Positions 27,444 through 35,729 of a DNA stretch of 40,193 nt are shown here, piece after piece (positions within the stretch are counted from its first letter, which is position 1; every line of letters begins with the position of its first letter). The translations under genes were made by a program, and so were the position numbers. Origin of the DNA: Thauera carbonicopians (lineage in GTDB: Bacteria > Pseudomonadota > Gammaproteobacteria > Burkholderiales > Rhodocyclaceae). The notes under the pieces were generated by a model. The model was not told where the DNA came from and made no database searches. It saw nothing but the letters and a program-made list of their open reading frames with translations. The stretch is taken from the NCBI RefSeq assembly GCF_025699485.1, contig NZ_JANUXN010000027.1:1-40193 (forward strand). The letters run 5' to 3'.

Positions 27444-27848
27444 TCAGGCGCAGACCTTCTTCTTCATCTTTCCCAGTACCGCCAGGCGGATGTCCGACAG
27501 CGGTTTCACCCGGCAGGCCAGCACGATGCCGGCGCCCTCCTCCTCGGCGCTGACATGCTCCCTGCTCATCGCCCGCGCGCAGAAGGCGCCGGATTCGATC
27601 CGCACCTTGCACACCCCGCAGCCGCCGCCGCGGCAGCCCACCGGGATGCCGCACTTGCCGAGCCGCTCCATGCCGGCCAGCAGGGTTTCATGCTCGCCGC
27701 AGCGGAACGCTTCGCCGGTGTCGGCGACCGTCACCGCGAAGTAGGTCCTTGCGGCGGCTGTCGCCTCGGCCTCCCGCCGGGCCGCGCCAAGGGCGGCCTG
27801 TTCCCCCTCGGCGGGCGTCGCAGCTATCGAGCGCGGGAGCCGTTCCAT
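27444..27848 (-). CDS. xylT: XylT-type [2Fe-2S] ferredoxin
   Basis: A 134-residue plant-type ferredoxin. The cluster ligands are Cys72-X4-Cys77-X2-Cys80 (GCRGGGCGVC) and Cys112. The C-terminal part VKPLSDIRLAVLGKMKKK matches XylT/DmpQ, which re-reduce oxidised iron of catechol 2,3-dioxygenase. It is longer than usual XylT by an alanine-rich N-terminal extension of about 30 residues; no better internal ATG with a ribosome site is seen, though the first Met is only one base after the oxidoreductase stop. The tight join to a ferredoxin-reducing enzyme is unusual. Confidence 0.88.
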   Translation of the reverse strand: MERLPRSIAATPAEGEQAALGAARREAEATAAARTYFAVTVADTGEAFRCGEHETLLAGMERLGKCGIPVGCRGGGCGVCKVRIESGAFCARAMSREHVSAEEEGAGIVLACRVKPLSDIRLAVLGKMKKKVCA

Positions 27849-27849
27849 C

Positions 27850-30800
27850 TCAGGCCACCTGCCGTTCCTGCTGCGGTTCGAGGAAAGCCTTCATCCGCTC
27901 GGCCTGCAGCTCGCGGGCGAGGACAACGCTCTTTTCCTTGACGTGGCCATAGCCACGGATCTCCTCCGGCACACTGGCCAGGGCCACCGCAGCGGCGTGG
28001 TTGGCTGGGGTAAGCCGGGCGAGGATCTGCTCCAGCAAGACGATGTAGTCCTCGATCAGTTGGCGTTCCATGCGGCGCTCGGCAGCCTTGCCGAACACAT
28101 CCAGCGCGGAGCCGCGCAAGCGCTTCAGGCCTGCCAGACGCTTGAAAGCCTTGAACATCCACGCCCCGTACTGCTTCTTCTGCAGATGGCCGGTGGCGGG
28201 GTCGGTCTTGGCCAGCAGCGGCGGCGCCAGGTTGTATTTCACCGAGTAGCCGTGCGGGAACTGCGCATCCAGCTCGGCCAGGAAAGCCGGGGCGGTATGC
28301 AGGCGGGCGACTTCGTATTCGTCCTTGTAGGCCATCAGCTTGTACAGCTGGCGGGCGGCGGCCTCGGACAGCGCGCTGCCGGAGGCGGCGCGCTGCTCGG
28401 CGGCGACGACACGCTGGATGACTTCGGCGTAGCGCCTGGCGTAGGCCTCGTCCTGGAACGCGATCAGCTCGGGCACGCGGACTTCGGCCAGACGCTTCAC
28501 CTCGCCTTCGGCGACGATCGAATCGACGATGGCTCGCGCCGCAGGCGACAGCTGCGGCCGCCGGTGCAGGGTGATCACCGTGCCGCCGCTGGCCAGCCGC
28601 GCCGCTTCGGCTTCGACGAAGGCGCGATCGACCACCGCCAGGCGGCCCCAGCGGAACGCGGCCAGGCTCATGTCGACCGCCACGCCCGACTGGCGGATGG
28701 CTTCTTCGATCGATTCCGCCTGCAGCGGGATGGTGCCCGCCTGGAAAGCGACGCCGACCATGAAGTTGTTGGTCGCCATGGCATCGCCGAACAGGCCCTC
28801 GGCCAGCGCCTGGCCGTCGAGGAAGACGTTGTCCGCCGTGCGCGTGACGCGGTCGATGCCCGCACTCAGGCCGCCGACGGCCGGAAACAGCGTCTTGCGG
28901 TTGGCCACCATCTGTCCGGTCGGCGTCTCCGTGGTCGATACCACCGCGATCGTGCGGTCCGGGCTGCACTTGTCCAGGTTCTTGGGGTCGGTGGCATTGA
29001 GGATGTCGAAACCCAGGTAGAGGTCGGCGCGGCCGTCCGAGATCTTGTTCGAGCCCTTGAACGGCGCATGGGTGATCTTGATGTCGGAGATCACCGCGCC
29101 GCCCTTCTGCGCCAGGCCGGTCTGATCGAGGCCGATCACGTGCTTGCCCTCGAGACGCGCGGCCTTGGCCAGCGTCGCCACCACCGTGACCGAACCCGTG
29201 CCGCCGATGCCCATGACGTGGATGCCGACGCCGATCGTGTCATCCACTTTTTTCGGCGGCACCGGCAGTTCTCGCTCGAACACCGGGATGCGCCCTTTCC
29301 GGCGCTTCGGCGCATCCTCGGCAGCCGGTGCGGGATTCGGCGTGATCGTCAGGAAAGACGGACAGAAGCCTTTCACACAGCTGTAGTCCTTGTTGCACGA
29401 GGACTGATGGATGCGGGTCTTGCGGCCGAACTCGGTGTGCACCGGCTCGACGCTCATGCAGTTCGAGACCTCGCCGCAATCGCCGCAGCCTTCGCACACA
29501 CGCTCGTTGATGACGACGACTTCGGCCGGCTCCTCGGCCCTGCCCCGGCTGCGCGCCCGGCGCAGCTCCGCCGCGCACTCCTGGTCGTGCAGCAGCACGG
29601 TGGTGCCCGGCGTCGCTGCCAGCACGCGCTGGGCCTCGTCGAGGCGGTCGCGGTGCCAGACCTCGGTGCCGCCGGGCAGGCTCACCGCATTGAAGCGCGA
29701 CGGATCGTCGGTGGTGACGATGATCTTCCTGACCCCGTTGGCCAGCAGCTCGGACACCATGCCGGTCACCGGCGCCTCGCCCTGGATGGCCTGGCCGCCG
29801 GTCATCGAAGTGTGGGCGTTGCGCAGCAGCTTGAAGGTGATGTTGACCCCGGTCGAGGCCGCATAGCGGATCGCCAGGCTGCCCGAGTGCGCATAGGTGC
29901 CGTCGCCCATGTTCTGGAAGATGTGCTGCGCCTCGGTGAAGGGTGCCATGCCGATCCACTGCGTGCCCTCTGCGCCCATGTGGGTGCCCATGACCACGTT
30001 GCGCCCCATCCACATCGCCATCGTGTGGCAGCCGATGCCGGCCGACACGATGCTGTCGTCGACCGCCTTCGTCGAACTGTTGTGCGGACAGCCCGAGCAG
30101 TACCAGGCGGTGCGCACCGCGGTCGGCAGCTTGCTGCGCGAGTGGATTTCGTCCAGACGCGCGAGCCAGTTCTCCGCCGACTCGATGCGCGTCTTGCGCG
30201 ACAGGCGCTTCAACAGCGCACGCACCAGGGTGTCGGACTCGAACTCGCCGTAGTGCGGCAGCAGCTCCTTGTCTTCCTCGTCGAACTTGCCGACGATGCG
30301 CGGCGCGTTGGCCATGCCGTACAGCACCTGCTTGGCGAACATCTCGAGGAAGGGACGCTTTTCCTCGATGACGAAGATCTCTTCCAGCCCCTGCGCGAAC
30401 TCGCGCACGATGCTCGGCTCCATCGGGAACAGCATGCCCATCTTCAGCACGCGGATGCCGTGGCGGCGCAGCGCCGCATCGTCCAGCCCCATCTCCAGGA
30501 AAGCCTGGTTGAGGTCGCCGTAGGTCTTGCCCGCGGTGATGATGCCGATCCAAGCATCGGGGTTGGGGAAGACGATGTCGTTCAGCCGGTTGGCGCGGGC
30601 ATAGCGCCTGGCGACCTCGAGGCGGCGGGTGTACAGCGACTGTTCCATTTCCAGCGCCTCGGCGCGCACGTTCATACCCAGGTTCATGCTGGGCATGAAC
30701 GGCTTGCCGTCGAATTCGAGATCGGGCGTGACGAACTTCAGCCGCTCGGGCGAGATACAGGCGGTGCCGGTGCTGTCGGCGACATTGGTGACGATCTTCA

Positions 30801-31392
30801 TCCCCACCCACAGGCCGGCCAGGCGCGACATCCGGTAGCCATGCAGGCCGTAATCGAGAATCTCCTGCACGTTGCCCGGGTACAGCGATGGAATGCCGAC
30901 GTGATAGAGCATCGGCTCGGACTGCGAGCACAGCGACGAGCTCTTGCAACTCGGATCGTCGCCGGCAATCGCCAGCACGCCGCCATTCCTGCCGATGCCG
31001 GTGTAGTTGGCGTGCTTGAGCGCATCACCCGAGCGGTCCACGCCCGGCGCCTTGCCGTACCACATGCCGGTGACGCCGTCGAACTTCTGCCTGCCGACGG
31101 TATGCAGCATCTGCGTGCCCCACACCGCGGTGGCGGCCAAGTCCTCGTTGATGCCATCGACGAAGTGGATGTGATGCTCGAGCAACAGCTTCTGCTGGCG
31201 GATCAGCGCCGCATCGAGCATGCCCACCGGCGAACCGCGGTAGCCGGACACGAACATGCCGGTCTTCAGCCCGCGGCGCGCGTCGGTGCGCACCTGGTCG
31301 AGCGTCAGGCGGACGATGGCGTCGATGCCGCCGAGATGGATATCGCCTTCTTCCTGGGTGAATGCGTTGAGCGTCTTCTTGCCCGATGACAT
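27850..31392 (-). CDS. Fused 2-oxoacid (indolepyruvate-type) ferredoxin oxidoreductase
   Basis: A 1180-residue fusion of the IorA and IorB chains. Residues 1-410 are the pyrimidine-binding and linker part (GYRGSPVGMLD at 50-60). Residues 430-600 are the ThDP domain, with CSGCPHNSS at 432 and GDGTY at 496. A cysteine-rich Fe-S segment follows (CEGCGDCGEVSNC from 633, then CNKDYSCVKGFC). Residues 720 to the end are the gamma-type domain with GIGGTGSVTVVATLA. The family oxidises 2-oxoacids, often arylpyruvates, to acyl-CoA while reducing ferredoxin. Its substrate here is unknown. The start at 31392 follows GAGGAA. It is the first gene of the leftward meta operon and lies under XylS-type boxes. 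Confidence 0.9.
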   Translation of the reverse strand: MSSGKKTLNAFTQEEGDIHLGGIDAIVRLTLDQVRTDARRGLKTGMFVSGYRGSPVGMLDAALIRQQKLLLEHHIHFVDGINEDLAATAVWGTQMLHTVGRQKFDGVTGMWYGKAPGVDRSGDALKHANYTGIGRNGGVLAIAGDDPSCKSSSLCSQSEPMLYHVGIPSLYPGNVQEILDYGLHGYRMSRLAGLWVGMKIVTNVADSTGTACISPERLKFVTPDLEFDGKPFMPSMNLGMNVRAEALEMEQSLYTRRLEVARRYARANRLNDIVFPNPDAWIGIITAGKTYGDLNQAFLEMGLDDAALRRHGIRVLKMGMLFPMEPSIVREFAQGLEEIFVIEEKRPFLEMFAKQVLYGMANAPRIVGKFDEEDKELLPHYGEFESDTLVRALLKRLSRKTRIESAENWLARLDEIHSRSKLPTAVRTAWYCSGCPHNSSTKAVDDSIVSAGIGCHTMAMWMGRNVVMGTHMGAEGTQWIGMAPFTEAQHIFQNMGDGTYAHSGSLAIRYAASTGVNITFKLLRNAHTSMTGGQAIQGEAPVTGMVSELLANGVRKIIVTTDDPSRFNAVSLPGGTEVWHRDRLDEAQRVLAATPGTTVLLHDQECAAELRRARSRGRAEEPAEVVVINERVCEGCGDCGEVSNCMSVEPVHTEFGRKTRIHQSSCNKDYSCVKGFCPSFLTITPNPAPAAEDAPKRRKGRIPVFERELPVPPKKVDDTIGVGIHVMGIGGTGSVTVVATLAKAARLEGKHVIGLDQTGLAQKGGAVISDIKITHAPFKGSNKISDGRADLYLGFDILNATDPKNLDKCSPDRTIAVVSTTETPTGQMVANRKTLFPAVGGLSAGIDRVTRTADNVFLDGQALAEGLFGDAMATNNFMVGVAFQAGTIPLQAESIEEAIRQSGVAVDMSLAAFRWGRLAVVDRAFVEAEAARLASGGTVITLHRRPQLSPAARAIVDSIVAEGEVKRLAEVRVPELIAFQDEAYARRYAEVIQRVVAAEQRAASGSALSEAAARQLYKLMAYKDEYEVARLHTAPAFLAELDAQFPHGYSVKYNLAPPLLAKTDPATGHLQKKQYGAWMFKAFKRLAGLKRLRGSALDVFGKAAERRMERQLIEDYIVLLEQILARLTPANHAAAVALASVPEEIRGYGHVKEKSVVLARELQAERMKAFLEPQQERQVA

Positions 31393-31492
31393 GTCCGCCG
31401 TTTCCTCTTCTCTGCCCGGCCCCCCGCGGAGGCGCCGGCCTGTCTCCGTTGCGTTCCGGCGCCAAGCGGCCTGCCGGAACGGTATGGAACGC

Positions 31493-31498
31493 AGATTA
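31493..31498 (-). promoter_or_regulatory. Predicted -10 element of the leftward (oxidoreductase/meta) promoter
   Basis: TAATCT on the - strand begins 21 bases after the proximal XylS-type box, the same spacing as on the other side. Predicted transcript start is near 31486, giving a leader of about 95 bases to the start codon at 31392. Inferred by symmetry with the benA promoter. Confidence 0.5.
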
Positions 31499-31519
31499 GG
31501 GGCAGCGGAGGGGCAGAAA

Positions 31520-31556
31520 TATCCAGTTCCTGCACGAGTGCTATCCGCTTTGTGCA
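31520..31556 (-). promoter_or_regulatory. Tandem XylS/BenR boxes for the leftward operon
   Basis: Two - strand copies of TGCA-N6-GGATA: TGCACAAAGCGGATA (31556 down to 31542) and TGCAGGAACTGGATA (31534 down to 31520), spaced 22 bases start to start. This is the known half-site arrangement of XylS at the TOL Pm promoter and of BenR at ben promoters. The pair is the mirror image of the benA pair. Confidence 0.85.
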
Positions 31557-31569
31557 CCCGGGCCCGCGC

Positions 31570-31606
31570 TGCACAGACTGGATAGCGATGCTGCAAGAAG
31601 TGGATA
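31570..31606 (+). promoter_or_regulatory. Tandem XylS/BenR boxes for benABCD
   Basis: Two + strand copies of TGCA-N6-GGATA: TGCACAGACTGGATA (31570-31584) and TGCAAGAAGTGGATA (31592-31606), 22 bases apart start to start. The second differs from the distal Pm half-site, as I recall it, at one position. The AraC-type regulator at 35730-36710 is the obvious binder. Confidence 0.88.
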
Positions 31607-31627
31607 TTTCACGCCTTTCGTCATCCC

Positions 31628-31633
31628 TAGGAT
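31628..31633 (+). promoter_or_regulatory. Predicted -10 element of the benA promoter
   Basis: TAGGAT starts exactly 21 bases after the end of the proximal box, as does TAGGCT in the TOL Pm promoter from memory. Predicted transcript start is near 31640, about 33 bases before the benA start chosen here, which also argues against an upstream start at 31643. Confidence 0.6.
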
Positions 31634-31672
31634 GCGAACTCCATGCTGCAAACGACACTGGAGACTCTGGCG

Positions 31673-33001
31673 ATGATCACTACGGAATATCTGGACTCAC
31701 TGATTCAGAAGGACAAGGGAAAAGGGCTTTTCCGCTGCAAGCGGGAGATGTTCACCGACAGGGAGCTGTTCGAGCTCGAAATGAAGCACATCTTCGAGAA
31801 CAACTGGATCTATCTCGCCCACGAGAGCCAGTTGCCGAAGATCAACGACTACTACACCACCAAGATCGGCCGCCAGCCGGTGTTCATCACCCGCAACAAG
31901 GACAATCAGCTCAACTGTTTCATCAACTCCTGCGCCCACCGCGGCGCCACGCTGGCGCGCTTCAAGCACGGCAACAAGGGCAGCTTCACCTGCCCCTTCC
32001 ACGGCTGGACCTTCAACAACTCGGGCAAGCTGCTCAAGATCAAGGACCCCACCGAGACCGGCTACCCGGACAGCTTCAACTGCAAGGGCTCGCACGATCT
32101 GAAGAAAATCGCGCGCTTCGAGTCCTACCGCGGCTTCCTGTTCGGCAGCCTGAACCCGGACGTGCAGTCGCTGGAAGATTTCCTCGGCGAATCGAAAATC
32201 ATCATCGACATGATCGTCGACCAGTCCCCCGAAGGCCTGGAAGTGCTGCGCGGCGCCTCGAGCTATGTCTATGAGGGCAACTGGAAGCTGCAGGCCGAGA
32301 ACGGCGCCGACGGCTACCACGTCACCGCCACGCACTGGAACTACGCGGCAACCCAGGCGCAGCGCAAGAGCCGCGACTCGGGCGACGACATCAATGCGAT
32401 GAGCGCGGGCGGCTGGGCCAAGAAGGGCGGCGGCTCCTACTCGTTCGAGAACGGCCACCTGCTGTTGTGGACCCGCTGGGACAACCCCGAAGACCGCCCG
32501 CTGATGGAGCAGCGCGAGCGCCTGGTCGAGGAATTCGGCGAAGCGAAGGCCGACTGGATGATCTGCAATTCGCGCAACCTGTGCCTGTATCCGAACGTTT
32601 ACCTGATGGACCAGTTCAGCTCGCAGATCCGCGTGTTCCGTCCGCTCGACGTCAACCGCACCGAAGTCACCATCTACTGCATCGCGCCCAAGGGCGAATC
32701 GGCTGAAGCCCGCGCCCGCCGCATCCGCCAGTACGAAGACTTCTTCAACGCCTCGGGCATGGCCACGCCGGACGATCTGGAAGAGTTCCGTGCCTGCCAG
32801 GAAGGCTTCATGGGCCGTGCGCTGGAATGGAACGACATGTCGCGCGGCGCCGAGCACTGGATCGAGGGCCCGGACGACGAAGCCGACAAGATCGGGCTCA
32901 AGCCCATCCTGTCGGGAGTGAAGACCGAGGACGAAGGCCTCTACGTCGCCCAGCACAGCTACTGGCTCGAGCAGATGCGCGAAGCGATCGCAGCCAGGTG
33001 A
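31673..33001 (+). CDS. benA: Benzoate 1,2-dioxygenase, large subunit
   Basis: A 442-residue Rieske oxygenase alpha subunit. The Rieske centre is Cys87-X-His89 (NSCAHRGA) and Cys107-X2-His110 (TCPFHGW). The mononuclear iron site shows Asp213, His216 and His221 ([12 protein letters not shown]). Long stretches such as [28 protein letters not shown] and [13 protein letters not shown] are those of BenA/XylX rather than anthranilate or salicylate oxygenases. With BenB and BenC it forms the cis-dihydrodiol of benzoate. The ATG at 31673 has GGAG nine bases upstream. First gene of the rightward operon. Confidence 0.96.
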   Translation: MITTEYLDSLIQKDKGKGLFRCKREMFTDRELFELEMKHIFENNWIYLAHESQLPKINDYYTTKIGRQPVFITRNKDNQLNCFINSCAHRGATLARFKHGNKGSFTCPFHGWTFNNSGKLLKIKDPTETGYPDSFNCKGSHDLKKIARFESYRGFLFGSLNPDVQSLEDFLGESKIIIDMIVDQSPEGLEVLRGASSYVYEGNWKLQAENGADGYHVTATHWNYAATQAQRKSRDSGDDINAMSAGGWAKKGGGSYSFENGHLLLWTRWDNPEDRPLMEQRERLVEEFGEAKADWMICNSRNLCLYPNVYLMDQFSSQIRVFRPLDVNRTEVTIYCIAPKGESAEARARRIRQYEDFFNASGMATPDDLEEFRACQEGFMGRALEWNDMSRGAEHWIEGPDDEADKIGLKPILSGVKTEDEGLYVAQHSYWLEQMREAIAAR

Positions 33002-33027
33002 GCAAACGTCAACCGGAGACCATCGAC

Positions 33028-33516
33028 ATGCATATTTCCTACGAAAACCTGTGCGCCTTCCTGTACCGCGAAGCCCGTTATCTGGACGATCGCGACTGGG
33101 ACAGCTGGCTGGCGCTGTACGACGAGAACTGCACTTTCTGGATGCCCGCCTGGGACGACGACGGCGAACTGACCGAAGACCCGCAAAGCGAAATCTCGCT
33201 GATCTGGTACGGCCGCCGCGCCGGCCTCGAAGACCGCGTGTTCCGCATCCGCACCGAACGCTCGAGCGCGACCATTCCCGACACACGCACGAACCACCAC
33301 CTGAGCAACATCGAAGTGCTCGAGCAGGACGGGCAGACGGTCAAGCTGCGCTTCAACTGGCACACGATGAGCGTGCGCTACAACCACACCGATCACTTCT
33401 GCGGGACGAGTTTCTACACCCTGGACGTGTCGGGCGGGCAGCCGATCATCCGCGAGAAGAAAGTCGTGCTCAAGACCGACTACATCCGCCACGTCATCGA
33501 CGTGTATCACATCTGA
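33028..33516 (+). CDS. benB: Benzoate 1,2-dioxygenase, small subunit
   Basis: A 162-residue beta subunit of the NTF2-like fold. It has LYREARYLDDRDWDSWLALY near the N-terminus, FWMPAWDDD, and the RTERSSATIPDTRTNH segment of BenB/XylY. It has no cofactor and supports the alpha subunit trimer. Start 33028 has GGAG upstream, 26 bases after the benA stop. Confidence 0.95.
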   Translation: MHISYENLCAFLYREARYLDDRDWDSWLALYDENCTFWMPAWDDDGELTEDPQSEISLIWYGRRAGLEDRVFRIRTERSSATIPDTRTNHHLSNIEVLEQDGQTVKLRFNWHTMSVRYNHTDHFCGTSFYTLDVSGGQPIIREKKVVLKTDYIRHVIDVYHI

Positions 33517-33610
33517 TTCGACAAGGACGGCAGAAGCCGCATCACGGCCTGCGCGCCGCCCTCCCTTGCGGAGCAGCGGTGCGCACGGCCTCCCCCTCCT
33601 GGAGACGACC

Positions 33611-34621
33611 ATGACATTCAAGATCGCCCTGAATTTCGAGGACGGCGTCACCCGCTTCATCGACTGCAACGCTTCGGAAACCGTAGCCGATGCCGCCTAC
33701 CGCCAGGGCGTCAACGTGCCCATCGACTGCCGCGACGGCGCCTGTGGCGCCTGCAAGTGCAAGGCCGAGTCCGGCCAGTACGAACTGGGCTTCTACATCG
33801 ACGACGCGATGAGCGAGGAAGAGGCGGGCCTGGGCTACGTCCTCACCTGCCAGATGCTCCCCAGGAGCGACTGCGTCGTGAACGTGCCGGCCTCGTCCGA
33901 CGTGTGCAAGATCAGGCAGGCAACCCTGAGCGCAGCGGTGGACGAGGTGCGCCAGCTCTCCCCCAGCACCATCAGCCTGGTGCTGCAGGGCCAGGGCATC
34001 GGCAAGCTCGCCTTCCTGCCCGGCCAGTACGCCAACCTCGAAGTGCCCGGCACCACCCAGACCCGCGCCTACTCGTTCAGCTCGATGCCCGCCGAAGGCA
34101 AGGTCGCGTTCCTGATCCGCAACGTGCCCGACGGCCTGATGAGCGGCTACCTCACCGAGCGCGCCCGCGCCGGCGACACGATCAAGCTCGCCGGCCCGAT
34201 CGGCAGCTTCTACCTGCGCGACGTCGTCCGCCCGGTGCTGATGCTCGCCGGCGGCACCGGCCTCGCCCCCTTCCTCGCGATGCTGGACAAGCTCGTGGCC
34301 CAGGGCGGCAGCGCCCACCCGGTCCACCTGATCTACGGCGTCAATACCGATGCCGACGTCGTCGCCCTCGACCGTCTGGACGCCTTCAAAGCCGCCCTGC
34401 CCAATTTCAGCTACGAAGTCTGCGTGGTTGCCGACGACAGCACCTGGCCGAAGAAGGGCTACGTCACCGCTCACATCGAACCCGTCCACCTCAACGGCGG
34501 CGAGGTCGACATCTACCTGTGCGGCCCGCCGCCGATGGTCGAGGCCGTTGCCCATGACCTGCGTGCACGCGGGATCGAACCCAGGAGCTTCCACTACGAG
34601 AAATTCGCCGCCAGCGTCTGA
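33611..34621 (+). CDS. benC: Benzoate 1,2-dioxygenase, reductase component
   Basis: A 336-residue electron-transfer protein passing electrons from NADH through FAD and a [2Fe-2S] cluster to BenAB. Order: plant-type ferredoxin domain (cluster Cys40, Cys45, Cys48, Cys80; DCRDGACGACKC), FAD domain with RAYSFSS, and NAD domain with LMLAGGTGLAPFLAML. Layout equals BenC/XylZ. Start 33611 has GGAGACGACC just before it; 94 bases separate it from benB. Confidence 0.95.
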   Translation: MTFKIALNFEDGVTRFIDCNASETVADAAYRQGVNVPIDCRDGACGACKCKAESGQYELGFYIDDAMSEEEAGLGYVLTCQMLPRSDCVVNVPASSDVCKIRQATLSAAVDEVRQLSPSTISLVLQGQGIGKLAFLPGQYANLEVPGTTQTRAYSFSSMPAEGKVAFLIRNVPDGLMSGYLTERARAGDTIKLAGPIGSFYLRDVVRPVLMLAGGTGLAPFLAMLDKLVAQGGSAHPVHLIYGVNTDADVVALDRLDAFKAALPNFSYEVCVVADDSTWPKKGYVTAHIEPVHLNGGEVDIYLCGPPPMVEAVAHDLRARGIEPRSFHYEKFAASV

Positions 34622-34643
34622 GCCGGCCCAGCCAGGAGCAAAC

Positions 34644-35423
34644 ATGCCTAACCGTTTCAGGAACAAGGTCGCGGTCATCACCGGCGCCGCGCAGGGCATC
34701 GGCAAGCGCGTCGCCGAGCGCATCGCCGAGGAAGAAGGCACGCTGGTGCTGGTCGACCGCTCGGAGATCGTCCATGAGGTCGCCGATGCCCTCGCGCAGA
34801 AGAAGACCGACGTTCTCGGCCTGACCGCCGACCTCGAGAAATTCGCCGAATGCCAGCGCGTCATGGACGCGGCCGTCGCCCGGTTCGGCCGCATCGACAT
34901 CCTCGTGAACAATGTCGGCGGCACGATCTGGACCAAGCCCTACGAGCATTACGCCGAGCACGAGATCGAAGCCGAAGTGCGCCGCTCGCTGTTCCCCACG
35001 CTGTGGTGCTGCCGCGCGGCCCTGCCGCACATGCAGGCGCAAGGCAAGGGCGCGATCGTCAATGTGTCGTCGATCGCCACCCGCGGCGTCAACCGCGTGC
35101 CCTATGGCGCGGCCAAAGGCGGGGTGAACGCCCTGACGGCCTGCCTGGCGCTGGAGAACGGTGAGCGCGGCATCCGCGTCAATGCCACCGCGCCGGGTGC
35201 GACCGAGGCCCCGCCGCGCCGCGTGCCGCGCAATACGCAGGAACAAAGCGCGCAGGAAAAGCGCTGGTACGAGCAGATCTACACCCAGTCGCTCGACAGC
35301 AGCCTGATGAAGCGCTACGGCACGCTCGACGAGCAAGCCGCCCCCATCCTGTTCCTTGCCTCCGACGACGCAGCCTACATCACCGGCACGGTGCTGCCGG
35401 TGGGCGGTGGCGACATGGGCTGA
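34644..35423 (+). CDS. benD: Benzoate cis-diol dehydrogenase
   Basis: A 259-residue short-chain dehydrogenase that oxidises and decarboxylates the benzoate cis-diol to catechol. The NAD site is VITGAAQGIG; the catalytic serine and YxxxK appear in NVSSIATRG and VPYGAAKGG. RVPRNTQEQ-type residues near 190 and the C-terminal ITGTVLPVGGGDMG match BenD/XylL. Start 34644 has AGGAG upstream, 22 bases after benC. A terminator ends the operon. Confidence 0.94.
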   Translation: MPNRFRNKVAVITGAAQGIGKRVAERIAEEEGTLVLVDRSEIVHEVADALAQKKTDVLGLTADLEKFAECQRVMDAAVARFGRIDILVNNVGGTIWTKPYEHYAEHEIEAEVRRSLFPTLWCCRAALPHMQAQGKGAIVNVSSIATRGVNRVPYGAAKGGVNALTACLALENGERGIRVNATAPGATEAPPRRVPRNTQEQSAQEKRWYEQIYTQSLDSSLMKRYGTLDEQAAPILFLASDDAAYITGTVLPVGGGDMG

Positions 35424-35457
35424 TTGCAGCGTCCTCTCCCTCCCCTCGGACGCATTG

Positions 35458-35491
35458 GCCGCGCTGTGATCGGGCAGCGCGGCTTTTTTTT
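35458..35491 (+). terminator. Intrinsic terminator of benABCD
   Basis: GCCGCGCTG (35458-35466) pairs with CAGCGCGGC (35475-35483), 8-base loop, followed by eight T. It begins 34 bases after the benD stop and separates it from the regulator gene. Confidence 0.92.
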
Positions 35492-35541
35492 CATCGCGGA
35501 CGCCCGCCCCACCAGAAACAAAAAAATTTTATATCGCCGTA

Positions 35542-35570
35542 TAGACATAGTTTTTATAAGGCCATACAAT
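35542..35570 (+). promoter_or_regulatory. Sigma-70-type promoter of the benR-type gene
   Basis: TAGACA (35542-35547), a 17-base spacer and TACAAT (35565-35570) lie in a very AT-rich island (35513-35600) of the 306-base benD-regulator gap. Predicted start is near 35577, leaving a leader of about 150 bases. No XylS-type box is seen here, so the regulator gene appears to be expressed independently of its own activator. Confidence 0.7.
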
Positions 35571-35729
35571 CGAAATTACTGAATATCTCGATAATTTTTC
35601 CCATAAGAAGCCGGAATCACCCAGCCCAGGACAAGGCGCCAGACCATCCCCTGGAGGAGAGGAGAAGGAAATGACGAACGAAGGTGTGCCGCAGGCACAT
35701 TCGCCCACATCGCCCCGGAGGGCCGCGTG

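Noticed and set aside
27943-31389. Very long open frame (1148 codons) on the + strand
   Set aside because: It is antisense to the fused oxidoreductase, has low-complexity composition rich in Arg, His, Ala and Gln, and no recognisable domain. High GC with strong third-position bias creates such shadows.
31643-31672. Earlier ATG start for benA at 31643
   Set aside because: It would lie almost at the predicted transcript start, lacks a good ribosome site and adds residues not found in BenA; ATG 31673 has GGAG at nine bases.
31393-31672. TGCA-rich region read as a BzdR/BoxR operator
   Set aside because: TGCA motifs are also part of those operators, but all four here continue as TGCA-N6-GGATA with Pm-like spacing to a -10 element, and the cluster encodes an AraC/XylS regulator, so XylS-type boxes explain them better.
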